From Phycisphaerae bacterium (GTDB lineage Bacteria; Planctomycetota; Phycisphaerae; Phycisphaerales; SM1A02), in the NCBI GenBank assembly GCA_018665385.1, contig JABJDN010000136.1:1-10767 (forward strand): a stretch of 10,767 bases of DNA. Direction: 5' to 3'. Below are positions 1-6,878 of this stretch, piece after piece. The position numbers were made by a program, and so were the translations under genes. Within the stretch, counting starts at the first letter, position 1; each line of letters opens with the position of its first letter. Below the pieces are notes generated by a model that searched no databases, had not been told where the DNA came from, and saw nothing but the letters and a program-made list of their open reading frames with translations.

Positions 1-374
1 GCGCATAAAATTTCGACGCGGTCCATGCCGTGTGAGTTATCTACTTTTGTTGCAACATGCCCTTCAGCGAATGGTGAGAAAAAACTAGGCCAGCCTGTTC
101 CAGAAGTAAATTTGTGCTCGCTCGAGAATAAGGGCAACCCACAAACCACGCATGCATAAAATCCATTCTTTTTATTGTCTAGTAGCGTGCCGCAAAACGG
201 CCGTTCTGTTCCAGAATTCTGAGTAACTCGAAGTGTTTCTGCGTCGAGCACTTCGAGAAGCGGTTTTTTAACTTCTTCTGTGATTGGTGTTACGTCATAT
301 CCGGCACGAGAGTACATGGTATTTGTGGGCTCCGAAGAAAGGAAAATGAGCAATGTAGCGATGTAAACGAGCAT
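1..374 (-). CDS. msrB: Peptide-methionine (R)-S-oxide reductase MsrB, 3' end beyond window
   Basis: MsrB reduces the R-sulfoxide of oxidised methionine in proteins. Only the first 124 residues lie in the window. They contain the family landmarks GTERPF (55-60), the first zinc CxxC (CVVC, 75-78), PLFSS (81-85), SGTGWPSF (91-98) and SHGMDRVEILC (114-124). The sequence stops at the first Cys of the second expected zinc CxxC, so the catalytic RYCxNS segment is off the left edge. C61 in ERPFCG sits where Xanthomonas-type MsrBs carry a resolving cysteine (from memory). The ATG at 374 gives a hydrophobic N-terminus (LVYIATLLIFLSS) that could be a signal peptide, implying an envelope repair enzyme. 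The ATG at 317, preceded by GGAG, would give a cytoplasmic form. The start is therefore uncertain while the family call is firm. It is divergent from the oxidase gene. Confidence 0.93.
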   Translation of the reverse strand, partial: MLVYIATLLIFLSSEPTNTMYSRAGYDVTPITEEVKKPLLEVLDAETLRVTQNSGTERPFCGTLLDNKKNGFYACVVCGLPLFSSEHKFTSGTGWPSFFSPFAEGHVATKVDNSHGMDRVEILC

Positions 375-563
375 AATAGTAGATAGTACGCCATAATTGA
401 GACTTTTGTTTGGTATGACTCAAGGTGCAAATCTACAATTTTTATGGTGTTAAAATCGTATTTGATTTACGGTTGAACCATCGATTTTTGGGCAGAAATT
501 GGCTATACTTCTCCTTTTCTTCCCTTGCGGGTTCCCCAGTTTTTTTTGGAGTCGTTACAACAA
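375..563. promoter_or_regulatory. Divergent intergenic region between msrB and the oxidase subunit III gene
   Basis: These 189 bp must hold both divergent promoters. On the plus strand TATACT at 504-509 is a fair -10 box, but no good -35 stands 16-18 bp before it (TTGAAC at 473-478 is too far). No convincing minus-strand promoter was found. The part before the oxidase gene is T-rich, with an 8-T run at 540-547. I see no gene here. Confidence 0.35.
548..551 (+). promoter_or_regulatory. Weak ribosome binding site GGAG deciding the oxidase start
   Basis: GGAG lies 12 nt before the ATG at 564. The spacing is long, but it favours this ATG over the in-frame TTG at 525, which would add 13 residues unlike the start of other subunit III proteins. 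Confidence 0.45.
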
Positions 564-1751
564 ATGTCTGATAGCCACGAACTACATTTACAGCATCACT
601 ATCGTGATATGGAGCAACAACACGATGCTGCTAAATTAGGGATTTGGCTTTTCTTGGCGACTGAGATTTTATTGTTCGGTGGATTATTTTGTGGGTACGC
701 CGTTTTTCGCGCTAACCATGAAGATTTATTCGTATGGGGTGAGCAATTCTTAGACGAACGTTATGGCGCAGCTAACACTGCTGTATTACTAATTAGTAGT
801 TTGACGATGGCAATGGCAATTACATATGTTCAACAAGAGAAAAAAAGAGCAGCATTAGTAACGCTAGGAATCACGTTTGTTTGTGCAGGCATATTTATGG
901 CAATTAAGTCAGTCGAATATGAGCATAAGTTTCATGACCACTTGTTGGGCGGAATGGCATTTTATCAAACAAGCGATCATGGTGACGATATGGGCGGCGA
1001 TCACGCTGCAGTTTTGATTGAGCATAGTGACATTGTCAACGGCGAACTGATTTGGAATGCTACTTGCCGTTCTTGCCACGGTGCAACTGGTGAAGGCGTA
1101 CCAGGGCAAGGGGTTCGACTTGACGACAATGCGTATGTTCGCAATCATTCAGACAAGGAACTTGTCACCTTTGTCACCGATGGTCGTACAGCCAGTGATC
1201 CAGAAACAACTTTATTCTTAGATATGCCACCTAAGGGCGGCAATCCGATGCTTAAGGAACAGCAAATAATAGATGTTGTCGCGTACATGCGCACTCTAGA
1301 AATTCCACCAGGTCCTGAAGGACGCATCGAAACTACGAGTTCACCTGTAGTGACTTCAATCCCAAATGCAACAAGTACTGTTGTACCACTCATTGACGAC
1401 CTTCCGCGTTCGACTATTCCCAATGCAAACCAAGCGGCAACGGGATTGGCGCCTGATTCAGCATCCCAAGCACAAAGAATGGCAGTGTACGTACGGCCTG
1501 AAGTACCGCAACTTGATGAGCATCGACCTGCGAACGCTCACTTGTTTTTCGGTTTGTATTTCCTTATGACGGGATTGCATGGTGTTCACGTTGTCATCGG
1601 TATGATTGTATTGCTTTGGCTTATGTGGCGAGTACAACGAGGCGATTTTACAAAACGGCATTACGCGGCGGTTGAATGCGGCGGTTTGTACTGGCACGTT
1701 GTTGACGTCATTTGGATTTTCCTCTTCCCACTTTGGTATCTCATCGCTTGA
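564..1751 (+). CDS. ctaE: Cytochrome c oxidase subunit III with inserted cytochrome c domain
   Basis: Subunit III of a haem-copper oxidase, 395 residues against roughly 200 for five-helix bacterial forms. Helices 1-3 lie near residues 25-48, 70-90 and 96-118. Helices 4-5 lie near 326-354 and 370-394, with the family motifs GLHGVHVVIG and WHVVDVIWIFLF. Between helices 3 and 4 is a complete class I cytochrome c domain: haem motif CRSCH at 168-172, likely axial Met at MPPKGG (221-226), and a terminal helix ending YMRTL (241-245). A flexible Ser/Thr/Pro/Ala-rich linker (about 247-320) follows. With the usual topology this loop faces the periplasm, where haem c is attached and electrons arrive, so the insertion makes sense as a tethered electron donor to the oxidase. 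Unusually, no subunit I, II or IV gene adjoins. The gene overlaps the next one by 4 bp. Confidence 0.93.
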   Translation: MSDSHELHLQHHYRDMEQQHDAAKLGIWLFLATEILLFGGLFCGYAVFRANHEDLFVWGEQFLDERYGAANTAVLLISSLTMAMAITYVQQEKKRAALVTLGITFVCAGIFMAIKSVEYEHKFHDHLLGGMAFYQTSDHGDDMGGDHAAVLIEHSDIVNGELIWNATCRSCHGATGEGVPGQGVRLDDNAYVRNHSDKELVTFVTDGRTASDPETTLFLDMPPKGGNPMLKEQQIIDVVAYMRTLEIPPGPEGRIETTSSPVVTSIPNATSTVVPLIDDLPRSTIPNANQAATGLAPDSASQAQRMAVYVRPEVPQLDEHRPANAHLFFGLYFLMTGLHGVHVVIGMIVLLWLMWRVQRGDFTKRHYAAVECGGLYWHVVDVIWIFLFPLWYLIA

Positions 1752-2656
1752 CCAAATTCACGAAGGCAGAAGCGGGGGTGTTATTCGCAATCGGTTCGTA
1801 CCTATGGTGGGCGTTCGCGACACCGCTATATTTCAAAGCATTCAAAGAAGTGCCTGTTGTTGAACTGGTTATCTGGCGAGTTATGTCGGGGTTGCCGTTG
1901 CTACTTATGTTATTGTTTTTTAGAGGTACGTTGGCTTCGTGCTACAAATCTCTGCGAACAAGAAAAACATTATTGCTGTTGATTGCTTCTGCTTTTCTCA
2001 TTTCTGTGAATTGGGTTGTCTTTGTTATTTCTGTAGTGGAGGACCAACTGATCGCCAGTAGCCTTGGGTATTACATTAACCCCTTAGCGACAGTTGCCAT
2101 TGGATATTTGATTTTAGGCGAGCGCTTGAGAAAATTGCAAATTGTTGCAGTTTGTATAGCATTAACTGGAATTGTTTATTTAACAATTGACCTAGGGGCG
2201 TTGCCATGGATTTCAATTGTCTTGCCAGCAACTTTTTCGTTGTATGGTTTGTTACGAAAGGTGATGGGCGTAGGATCGATTGAGGGATTAGCAGTCGAAA
2301 TGACTTTTGCGTTACCTCTTTGTTTGATTCTTCAATGGTGGCTTGTTTCGAGTAACCAATCCGCTCTAGGAGACGGAAACTTTTTTATCCTTGGCGGTTT
2401 GCTATTAGGCGGACTTGTAACGATCGTACCCTTGTTATTGTTTGCTAGCGGCGCTAGGCGTTTAAAGTTGGCCACGATGGGCATCCTGCAGTACATAGCT
2501 CCTTCGGGTCAACTGTTACTTGCAACGTTCATTTTTCATGAAGAATTTGCTCGGACGCAAGCTATTGTGTTTGGTTTAATCTGGCTGGCTGTGGTGTTGT
2601 ATTCAGTAGATGCATGGCGTTCAAGGACGATAACTGCAGAGCCCGGTCTCGATTGA
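1748..2656 (+). CDS. rarD: RarD-type EamA-family transporter
   Basis: Inner-membrane transporter of the drug/metabolite transporter superfamily (EamA/RhaT fold, expected ten helices), close to E. coli RarD in layout. Visible matches are AGVLFAIGSYLWWAF with PLYFKA near the N-terminus, VELVIWR (38-44), SLGYYINPL (105-113), LGERLRKLQ, SLYGLLRK, the TIVPLLLFASGARRL segment and a final hydrophobic helix before DAW. With the TTG start at 1748 it has 302 residues, about normal for RarD (near 296). That TTG overlaps the oxidase stop (TTGA), suggesting translational coupling. A TTG at 1712 in the same frame would add 12 residues inside the oxidase gene. Neither start has a visible Shine-Dalgarno. The substrate is unknown; the old link to chloramphenicol sensitivity is name only. 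No functional link to the oxidase is evident. Confidence 0.9.
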   Translation: MTKFTKAEAGVLFAIGSYLWWAFATPLYFKAFKEVPVVELVIWRVMSGLPLLLMLLFFRGTLASCYKSLRTRKTLLLLIASAFLISVNWVVFVISVVEDQLIASSLGYYINPLATVAIGYLILGERLRKLQIVAVCIALTGIVYLTIDLGALPWISIVLPATFSLYGLLRKVMGVGSIEGLAVEMTFALPLCLILQWWLVSSNQSALGDGNFFILGGLLLGGLVTIVPLLLFASGARRLKLATMGILQYIAPSGQLLLATFIFHEEFARTQAIVFGLIWLAVVLYSVDAWRSRTITAEPGLD

Positions 2657-2710
2657 CGGTACTACCTACTTTGTTCAGCACGCTGTATTGCATCGAATCT
2701 AACATCAACT

Positions 2711-3733
2711 TCAATCATAGCTTGCTACGTTAGTTGGCTCTATGTTGCAATCACAGATGCATTCACATGGTAAATCTTCTGGGTGGCCAGTGTCACGTTC
2801 CGCTTCTTCATCGTCATCATCTTGCCCATCGCCATGTACATATACGCCATGCGTGAAGCTGTTTTCATGGCAACAACAGCCGCAATCTAGTTCATCGTTT
2901 TGTTCATCATCGGAATCGCCAGGAAGATGTCCATCAAACGGGTCGTGGTGGGATTCGCCGTTGCCCTGGATGGATTTGCAAACTAATGCGCCATTAATTT
3001 GCCCATTGTTAAATTGGATACTGGCCTTTGGAGCAAGAATTGTTCCTTTCCATCCTATGCTATTCATTTGAACGGAATTTGCAATTGGAAAATTAAACAC
3101 TATGTTGTTTGCACTGCACCCTGTAAGCATAGGTTGAAAATTGTTAAGTTGCATAGAATGGTGATTGATATTTACAACGACAGTAGCCCCTTCCGGTACT
3201 TCAATAGACATTCCCCAAAGCGGGTGCAAATCACTTTGACTTACAGAAAATACGTTTAAGTCAGCATCGCTGCCAACCATAGTTAACTGTCCCCAGTTGT
3301 TCGATACAGTTCCGTTTGCTTCCGTTGCATACAATGCATCAGAAATTGCTTGCAGTTTGATTTCTGCATCTGTAAAATCTATTGCAACATCTTCCCCGAC
3401 GGACCCATTTGGCATCCCAACGTTATTCATTGTGATTGGGCCTGCGACCTGTACGTTTCCGTTAAAATTTTGTCCATTATTCCAAGTTAGATTTCCAGCA
3501 ACAATTAAATCATCGCGATCGCCATTGGAATTCGATAGGGCAGAGCCAACACCAAAGTTGTTGTACGTAGCGGGTCCCCCAACGGCGATTCTTCCAGTGC
3601 AATCGGTGTTGTTTGCTTGGTAACTTTCTATTGTAAAAATAGTAAAGCCGTTTGCAGGCCCAAGCCCATCAGCAAATGCTGAGGTTGAGAGGATGGTGGA
3701 AGTAAGTAAAACAATCAGTCGTAGAGTGTTCAT
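2711..3733 (-). CDS. Secreted choice-of-anchor A-type protein with acidic Cys-rich tail
   Basis: Exported protein of 340 residues. A signal peptide (hydrophobic 5-18, AFA|D cleavage at 21) is followed at about 23-265 by a domain resembling the choice-of-anchor A family: GLGPANGFTIF, GRIAVGG, NLTWNNGQNFNGNVQVAG, then GTILAPKASIQFNNGQINGALV near the end. Such domains are predicted beta-rich modules on secreted or surface proteins, named for the varied anchors after them. Here no PEP-CTERM, LPXTG or C-terminal membrane helix follows. Instead residues about 273-330 form an acidic tail with two cysteine clusters, CGCCC (284-288) and CECICDC (323-329), flanking an Asp/Glu run (305-311) and several His. 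Metal binding or disulfide cross-linking is possible but inferred. The ATG at 3733 is preferred to an in-frame GTG at 3742, three codons upstream. It is convergent with rarD, with a 54-bp gap. Role unknown. Confidence 0.82.
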   Translation of the reverse strand: MNTLRLIVLLTSTILSTSAFADGLGPANGFTIFTIESYQANNTDCTGRIAVGGPATYNNFGVGSALSNSNGDRDDLIVAGNLTWNNGQNFNGNVQVAGPITMNNVGMPNGSVGEDVAIDFTDAEIKLQAISDALYATEANGTVSNNWGQLTMVGSDADLNVFSVSQSDLHPLWGMSIEVPEGATVVVNINHHSMQLNNFQPMLTGCSANNIVFNFPIANSVQMNSIGWKGTILAPKASIQFNNGQINGALVCKSIQGNGESHHDPFDGHLPGDSDDEQNDELDCGCCCHENSFTHGVYVHGDGQDDDDEEAERDTGHPEDLPCECICDCNIEPTNVASYD

Positions 3734-3861
3734 GTAGAACACGTCGGGCTATTGCATGTACCGTCTTTCAGGTAAAATCAAACTCGTTGAGGGTTATACG
3801 GACAGTGCGCGCTTTGACGCCTCAAAAACGGTATGAAACTTCTGTTTGGGTGGAGATTATT

Positions 3862-3876
3862 CTTGGCAATACCAAG
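3862..3876. repeat. Small inverted repeat overlapping the candidate -35
   Basis: CTTGG, a 5-bp spacer CAATA, and CCAAG form a perfect inverted repeat covering the candidate -35 box of the rightward cluster. It could be an operator half-site pair, but is short enough to occur by chance. Confidence 0.3.
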
Positions 3877-3903
3877 TTGATGTGGTACGTTTGCTTGTAA
3901 GAA

Positions 3904-3908
3904 AAGGA
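3904..3908 (+). promoter_or_regulatory. Ribosome binding site AAGGA of the YHYH gene
   Basis: AAGGA ends 6 nt before the ATG at 3915. It is the best Shine-Dalgarno in the window and stands before the first gene of the five-gene cluster; the downstream genes have weak ones or rely on overlap. Confidence 0.65.
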
Positions 3909-3914
3909 TAAAGC

Positions 3915-5024
3915 ATGCATGTATCATTCAATATTGGCGTTTTAATATCTCTCATTACAAGTGCAACAGCGACTGCAATGCCGTACGGCATAGGTTGCGT
4001 AACTGATATCGATACGAATGGTTCGGTCGGCGTTGGCGATGTTCTCACTATTATCGACTCATGGGGTACTGCTAATGCTGAAGCTGACTGCAATGGGGAT
4101 GGAATAGTTGGTGTTGGCGACCTGCTCATGCTTATAGATGAATGGGGAGTCGATTGCGAAGCAATTCACCCGTTTACAGACGACACTGCCGTTTCGTTTG
4201 ATTATCCCGGTGGCTTCGTTGTCGTTATGACGAGTGGTATTCCTGATCATCCAACTGGACCATTTGATGGCTCGACAGGTTGCAACAATCCAAACTCAGT
4301 TACAGATCAAAATCGTACAATTTATATTCCTATGGTTCCTACTCCAACGAACAATCCAGCGATTGAATATTTAGACCAGCCTGGCCCACTTTCAGTTTCT
4401 ACAAACGGTGTCGCAATGTATAACCCATACGATGCTGGTGGTGTAGATGCTCCAAGTTCAATTTGTTTTGATGAGTACAACGGGCACCCATCTGCAGATG
4501 GTTCGTACCACTACCACCAATGGTCACCAGCGCTTGACGCGATGGAGGCGGATGGTCACAGTGGAGTCATAGGGTACTCATTTGATGGGTATCCGATTTT
4601 TGGTCCTTGGGAATCAGACAACGTGGATGCACACAATGGTGTAGTAAACCCATTAGATGATTGCCACGGCCATACAGATGCAATACGTGGTTACCACTAC
4701 CACGCATCATTGCCATATAGTGAAGATCCAAATGGATTCCCATGGATCATGGGTTGCTACCATGGCGAGCCTGAAATAGCTAACTTTGACACTGGCGGCG
4801 GCGGGGGGGGCTGCGACGGTTGTGCTCAGTTGATGATTCCACCACCAATTTGCAATTGTGTGCACAATGCGCCCGGTTATGAGTATTGCTGCATGAATTG
4901 GGATTCTGCATGTCAAACATACGCAGAACAATTTTGTGGCGCAGGTTTCGCACCACCAGAAGAACCATCGAATCGTTTTCCAAACAATCGCCCTCCAGTG
5001 AAACGCCCACCTCCAGGTCGCTAA
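3915..5024 (+). CDS. Secreted dockerin-like / YHYH / Cys-rich module protein
   Basis: Exported protein of 369 residues. After a signal peptide (about 1-21) come paired dockerin-like EF-hand repeats at 28-81, with calcium loops DIDTNGSVGVGD and DCNGDGIVGVGD each followed by a short helix ending WG. The main domain (about 88-290) is a YHYH domain (Pfam YHYH family): YSFDGYPIFGPW at 221-232, then DDCHGHT, GYHYH (259-263), PYSE and IMGCYHGEP. A second YHYH copy lies at 198-201 (DGSYHYHQW). A glycine linker (294-299) leads to a Cys module with CDGC (300-303), CNC (313-315) and CCMNWDSACQTYAEQFC (325-341), a CCxxxWDxxC pattern seen in secreted planctomycete and myxobacterial proteins. The tail is basic and Pro-rich. 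Paired His in YHYH suggest metal binding, but the family has no established function. It is the first gene of the cluster, 3 bp before the redoxin gene. Confidence 0.88.
   Translation: MHVSFNIGVLISLITSATATAMPYGIGCVTDIDTNGSVGVGDVLTIIDSWGTANAEADCNGDGIVGVGDLLMLIDEWGVDCEAIHPFTDDTAVSFDYPGGFVVVMTSGIPDHPTGPFDGSTGCNNPNSVTDQNRTIYIPMVPTPTNNPAIEYLDQPGPLSVSTNGVAMYNPYDAGGVDAPSSICFDEYNGHPSADGSYHYHQWSPALDAMEADGHSGVIGYSFDGYPIFGPWESDNVDAHNGVVNPLDDCHGHTDAIRGYHYHASLPYSEDPNGFPWIMGCYHGEPEIANFDTGGGGGGCDGCAQLMIPPPICNCVHNAPGYEYCCMNWDSACQTYAEQFCGAGFAPPEEPSNRFPNNRPPVKRPPPGR
4803..4810 (+). repeat. Run of eight G in the YHYH gene
   Basis: The homopolymer encodes part of the glycine linker before the C-terminal Cys module. 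A gain or loss of one base would keep the YHYH domain but remove the Cys module, so it is a possible slippage site and also a place for sequencing error. Confidence 0.6.
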
Positions 5025-5027
5025 ACA

Positions 5028-5573
5028 ATGAAACATCTATGGTGTATTTGCGTGTTCTTTCTAACAAGTTGTGCAACCAAGGGCATACTCGAAACACACA
5101 TTTTACAAGGCGAACCGGGCGAAGTAGATGTCATTGTATTTAGCAGTACAGATTGCCCAATTGCAAATGCGATGGCACCAGAAATAGAACGAATACATAT
5201 ATCCGTGCAAAATGCTGGTGGCGACTTGTTCCTTGTGCATGTTTGGGCGGGTCGCACAAACATCGATGCACAAAAACACGCAGACGATTACGGATTAACT
5301 ATGGAAGTGATTATTGATACTGAGCATGAACTTGTTGATTCTTTTAATGCAACTGTTACACCAGAAGCAGTTGTTGTTTTGTATGACGAAGATGGAACGC
5401 CAAAAGTAATTTACCAAGGCCTTGTGAATAATTTGTTTGATTCACCGGGCAATCGGCGAGATGAGGCAACGCAACATTATGTCCGTGATGCAGTTGCAGC
5501 GGGAATTAAAAATGAAGCAATTTCGACATCCTATCGTGCACCTACTGGCTGTATCATTGAACAAAAGCAATGA
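5028..5573 (+). CDS. Redoxin-like (thioredoxin-fold) lipoprotein
   Basis: 181 residues with a lipobox LTSC (lipidated Cys at 15), so probably membrane-anchored outside the cytoplasm. The rest is a thioredoxin-fold domain of the redoxin/AhpC-TSA type: strand VDVIVFSS (33-40), active-site motif TDCPIANAMAPEI (41-53) with one Cys at 43, a middle strand FLVHVW, and the cis-Pro region VTPEAVVVLYDEDG (110-123). A late TGC (C174) matches a conserved late Cys in related proteins. There is no CxxC pair, so a peroxiredoxin-like or sensor/carrier role is likelier than a disulfide reductase. In many planctomycete relatives this domain is the N-terminal part of a longer protein that continues into what is here the next gene (family knowledge). 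The ATGA overlap with that gene and the 3-bp gap behind argue for co-translation. Substrate unknown. Confidence 0.85.
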   Translation: MKHLWCICVFFLTSCATKGILETHILQGEPGEVDVIVFSSTDCPIANAMAPEIERIHISVQNAGGDLFLVHVWAGRTNIDAQKHADDYGLTMEVIIDTEHELVDSFNATVTPEAVVVLYDEDGTPKVIYQGLVNNLFDSPGNRRDEATQHYVRDAVAAGIKNEAISTSYRAPTGCIIEQKQ

Positions 5574-6862
5574 TTGAAATACTCCTCGCTACTGTATTTG
5601 CGCAACAAGAAGAACCCCGCGTCCCCACTTGGAAGCAAGACGTTCATGAAATTATTCTCAGTAATTGCATGCCATGCCATAGTTCCGGTGGTGCAGGTGC
5701 CTTCCATCTGTTGCGTTATGAAGATGTTGCAGGTCGTGCTTCGTTTATCGTAGAACTCACCAGAAACGGTGTAATGCCGCCTTGGAAAGTTGACGACAGC
5801 GGATTACCGGTTCATCACAAGCGCGGCATTTCAAAAGAAGAAATCGAAACAATTCAAAGGTGGATTGACGCGGGTAAACCAGAAGGCGACGGCGCTGAAA
5901 TTGCTATTTGCGGTGGTGGCTTAGTTATTCCTGATGCGACTGGCCACACTAATCCAGATACACCTTGGATTATTCCAGCAGAAAGCGCAGCGCGGTGGCA
6001 CAAAGGCATTCGGGACAAGCGCACGTTTGTCTTACCAATCAATAACCCAAATCCTATGAAAGTAACTTCATTGAAGTTTAGTACAACAGCACCACGGGCA
6101 GTCCAGATGGTGTGTTTTGTATTTGATCACCAAGGTCGCGCAAGAATGTTCGATGGATGGGATCCAGATGAACCAGGGTACGAAATGATGGGAGACATTG
6201 GTTGGGTGCCATCAGGAGCGCATGGAAAAATTGGCCCAGGTTCCGGTGTAGTTTCGTTACCTCATGGTTTTCACTGGGAAGTTCCTCCGAATATTGATGT
6301 TGTAGCCGAAACACATTTCAGACCAACAGGGAAAATAGAACAGCTTTCTTTATCAGTCGATTTGTTTGAAGATGCAATTGAAGGTTCGAGGGCAGTGCAA
6401 GAAATCGTTTCGATGATTCGTAGAATTGTGATTGAAGCAGACGACGATGCGTTTGTTGCCACTGAACACCTTGACATTCCGATTGCTGTTGATGTCATTG
6501 GAATAACGCCTCGAGCTGGTGCTGAATGTTCAGGGATGAATATCTCTTCGACCAACAGTGAAGGCACAAAGCAATTGTTGCTTTCTTATTCCGATTGGGA
6601 TCCGCATTATGGAGAAACTGTATTCTTTACGAAGCCGTTTCGTGTAATGAAGGGCGATACGATTACATCCGCTTGGAATTTCAACAATAGCGATTCAAAC
6701 CCACGTAATCCATTTGTGCCCGCTCAATTCATTGACCTTGCTCGTAAAACCGGTGTTGCAAATTTTGTATTGCATGTTGCACCTGTTCAAGTTGAACAAG
6801 CAAGTGATTTGTACGAATGGAATCTCTCTATGTTACGCAAGCGGCAACGCGCAGTGCAATGA
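5570..6862 (+). CDS. Cytochrome c / copper type II monooxygenase-like protein
   Basis: Exported protein of 430 residues with a short hydrophobic signal sequence (1-11). Residues about 20-110 are a cytochrome c-like domain: CMPCH (33-37), GAGAFHLLRYEDV, MPPW (69-72, possible axial Met), and a closing helix IQRWIDAGKPEGD. The remainder resembles the copper type II ascorbate-dependent monooxygenase fold (peptidylglycine monooxygenase-like) as found in planctomycete cytochrome fusions: RTFVLP, HGFHWEVPPNIDVVAETHFRPTGK (within 232-255), YSDWDPHY (340-347), and FNNSDSNPRNP (371-381). Compared with my memory of these relatives, the usual His-His of the first copper site is AVQMV (177-181), and the late Met ligand segment after NPRNP is replaced. 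It may therefore be catalytically dead or use one metal site. It begins inside the redoxin stop (ATGA), and the two probably form one functional unit. Confidence 0.83.
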   Translation: MIEILLATVFAQQEEPRVPTWKQDVHEIILSNCMPCHSSGGAGAFHLLRYEDVAGRASFIVELTRNGVMPPWKVDDSGLPVHHKRGISKEEIETIQRWIDAGKPEGDGAEIAICGGGLVIPDATGHTNPDTPWIIPAESAARWHKGIRDKRTFVLPINNPNPMKVTSLKFSTTAPRAVQMVCFVFDHQGRARMFDGWDPDEPGYEMMGDIGWVPSGAHGKIGPGSGVVSLPHGFHWEVPPNIDVVAETHFRPTGKIEQLSLSVDLFEDAIEGSRAVQEIVSMIRRIVIEADDDAFVATEHLDIPIAVDVIGITPRAGAECSGMNISSTNSEGTKQLLLSYSDWDPHYGETVFFTKPFRVMKGDTITSAWNFNNSDSNPRNPFVPAQFIDLARKTGVANFVLHVAPVQVEQASDLYEWNLSMLRKRQRAVQ

Positions 6863-6878
6863 TTGGTATTATTCGCGG

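Larger units (their letters stand above)
3734..3914. promoter_or_regulatory. Divergent intergenic region with plus-strand promoter candidate
   Basis: These 181 bp separate the leftward anchor-A gene from the rightward five-gene cluster and should hold both promoters. On the plus strand TTGGCA (3863-3868, 5 of 6 to consensus) and TACGTT (3886-3891, weak) are 17 bp apart, predicting a start near 3898. On the minus strand TATAAC (3798-3793) is a possible -10 without a clear -35. No small gene is seen. Confidence 0.35.

Noticed and set aside
525..563. TTG start at 525 for the oxidase subunit III gene
   Set aside because: It adds 13 residues not expected in this family and has no ribosome binding site; the ATG at 564 has GGAG upstream.
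2676..2685. Inverted repeat CAGC-ac-GCTG between the convergent rarD and anchor-A genes
   Set aside because: Four base pairs with a 2-nt loop and no T-run on either strand; too weak to call a terminator.
3996..4160. Cellulosome component, suggested by the dockerin-like repeats
   Set aside because: Such repeats are common in planctomycete secreted proteins without cellulosomes, and no cohesin or scaffoldin is in the window.
6714..6878. Upstream extension of the sialidase-like reading frame into the cytochrome gene
   Set aside because: It would overlap the preceding gene by about 150 bp and bury the signal peptide internally; the ATG at 6879 gives a proper exported N-terminus.
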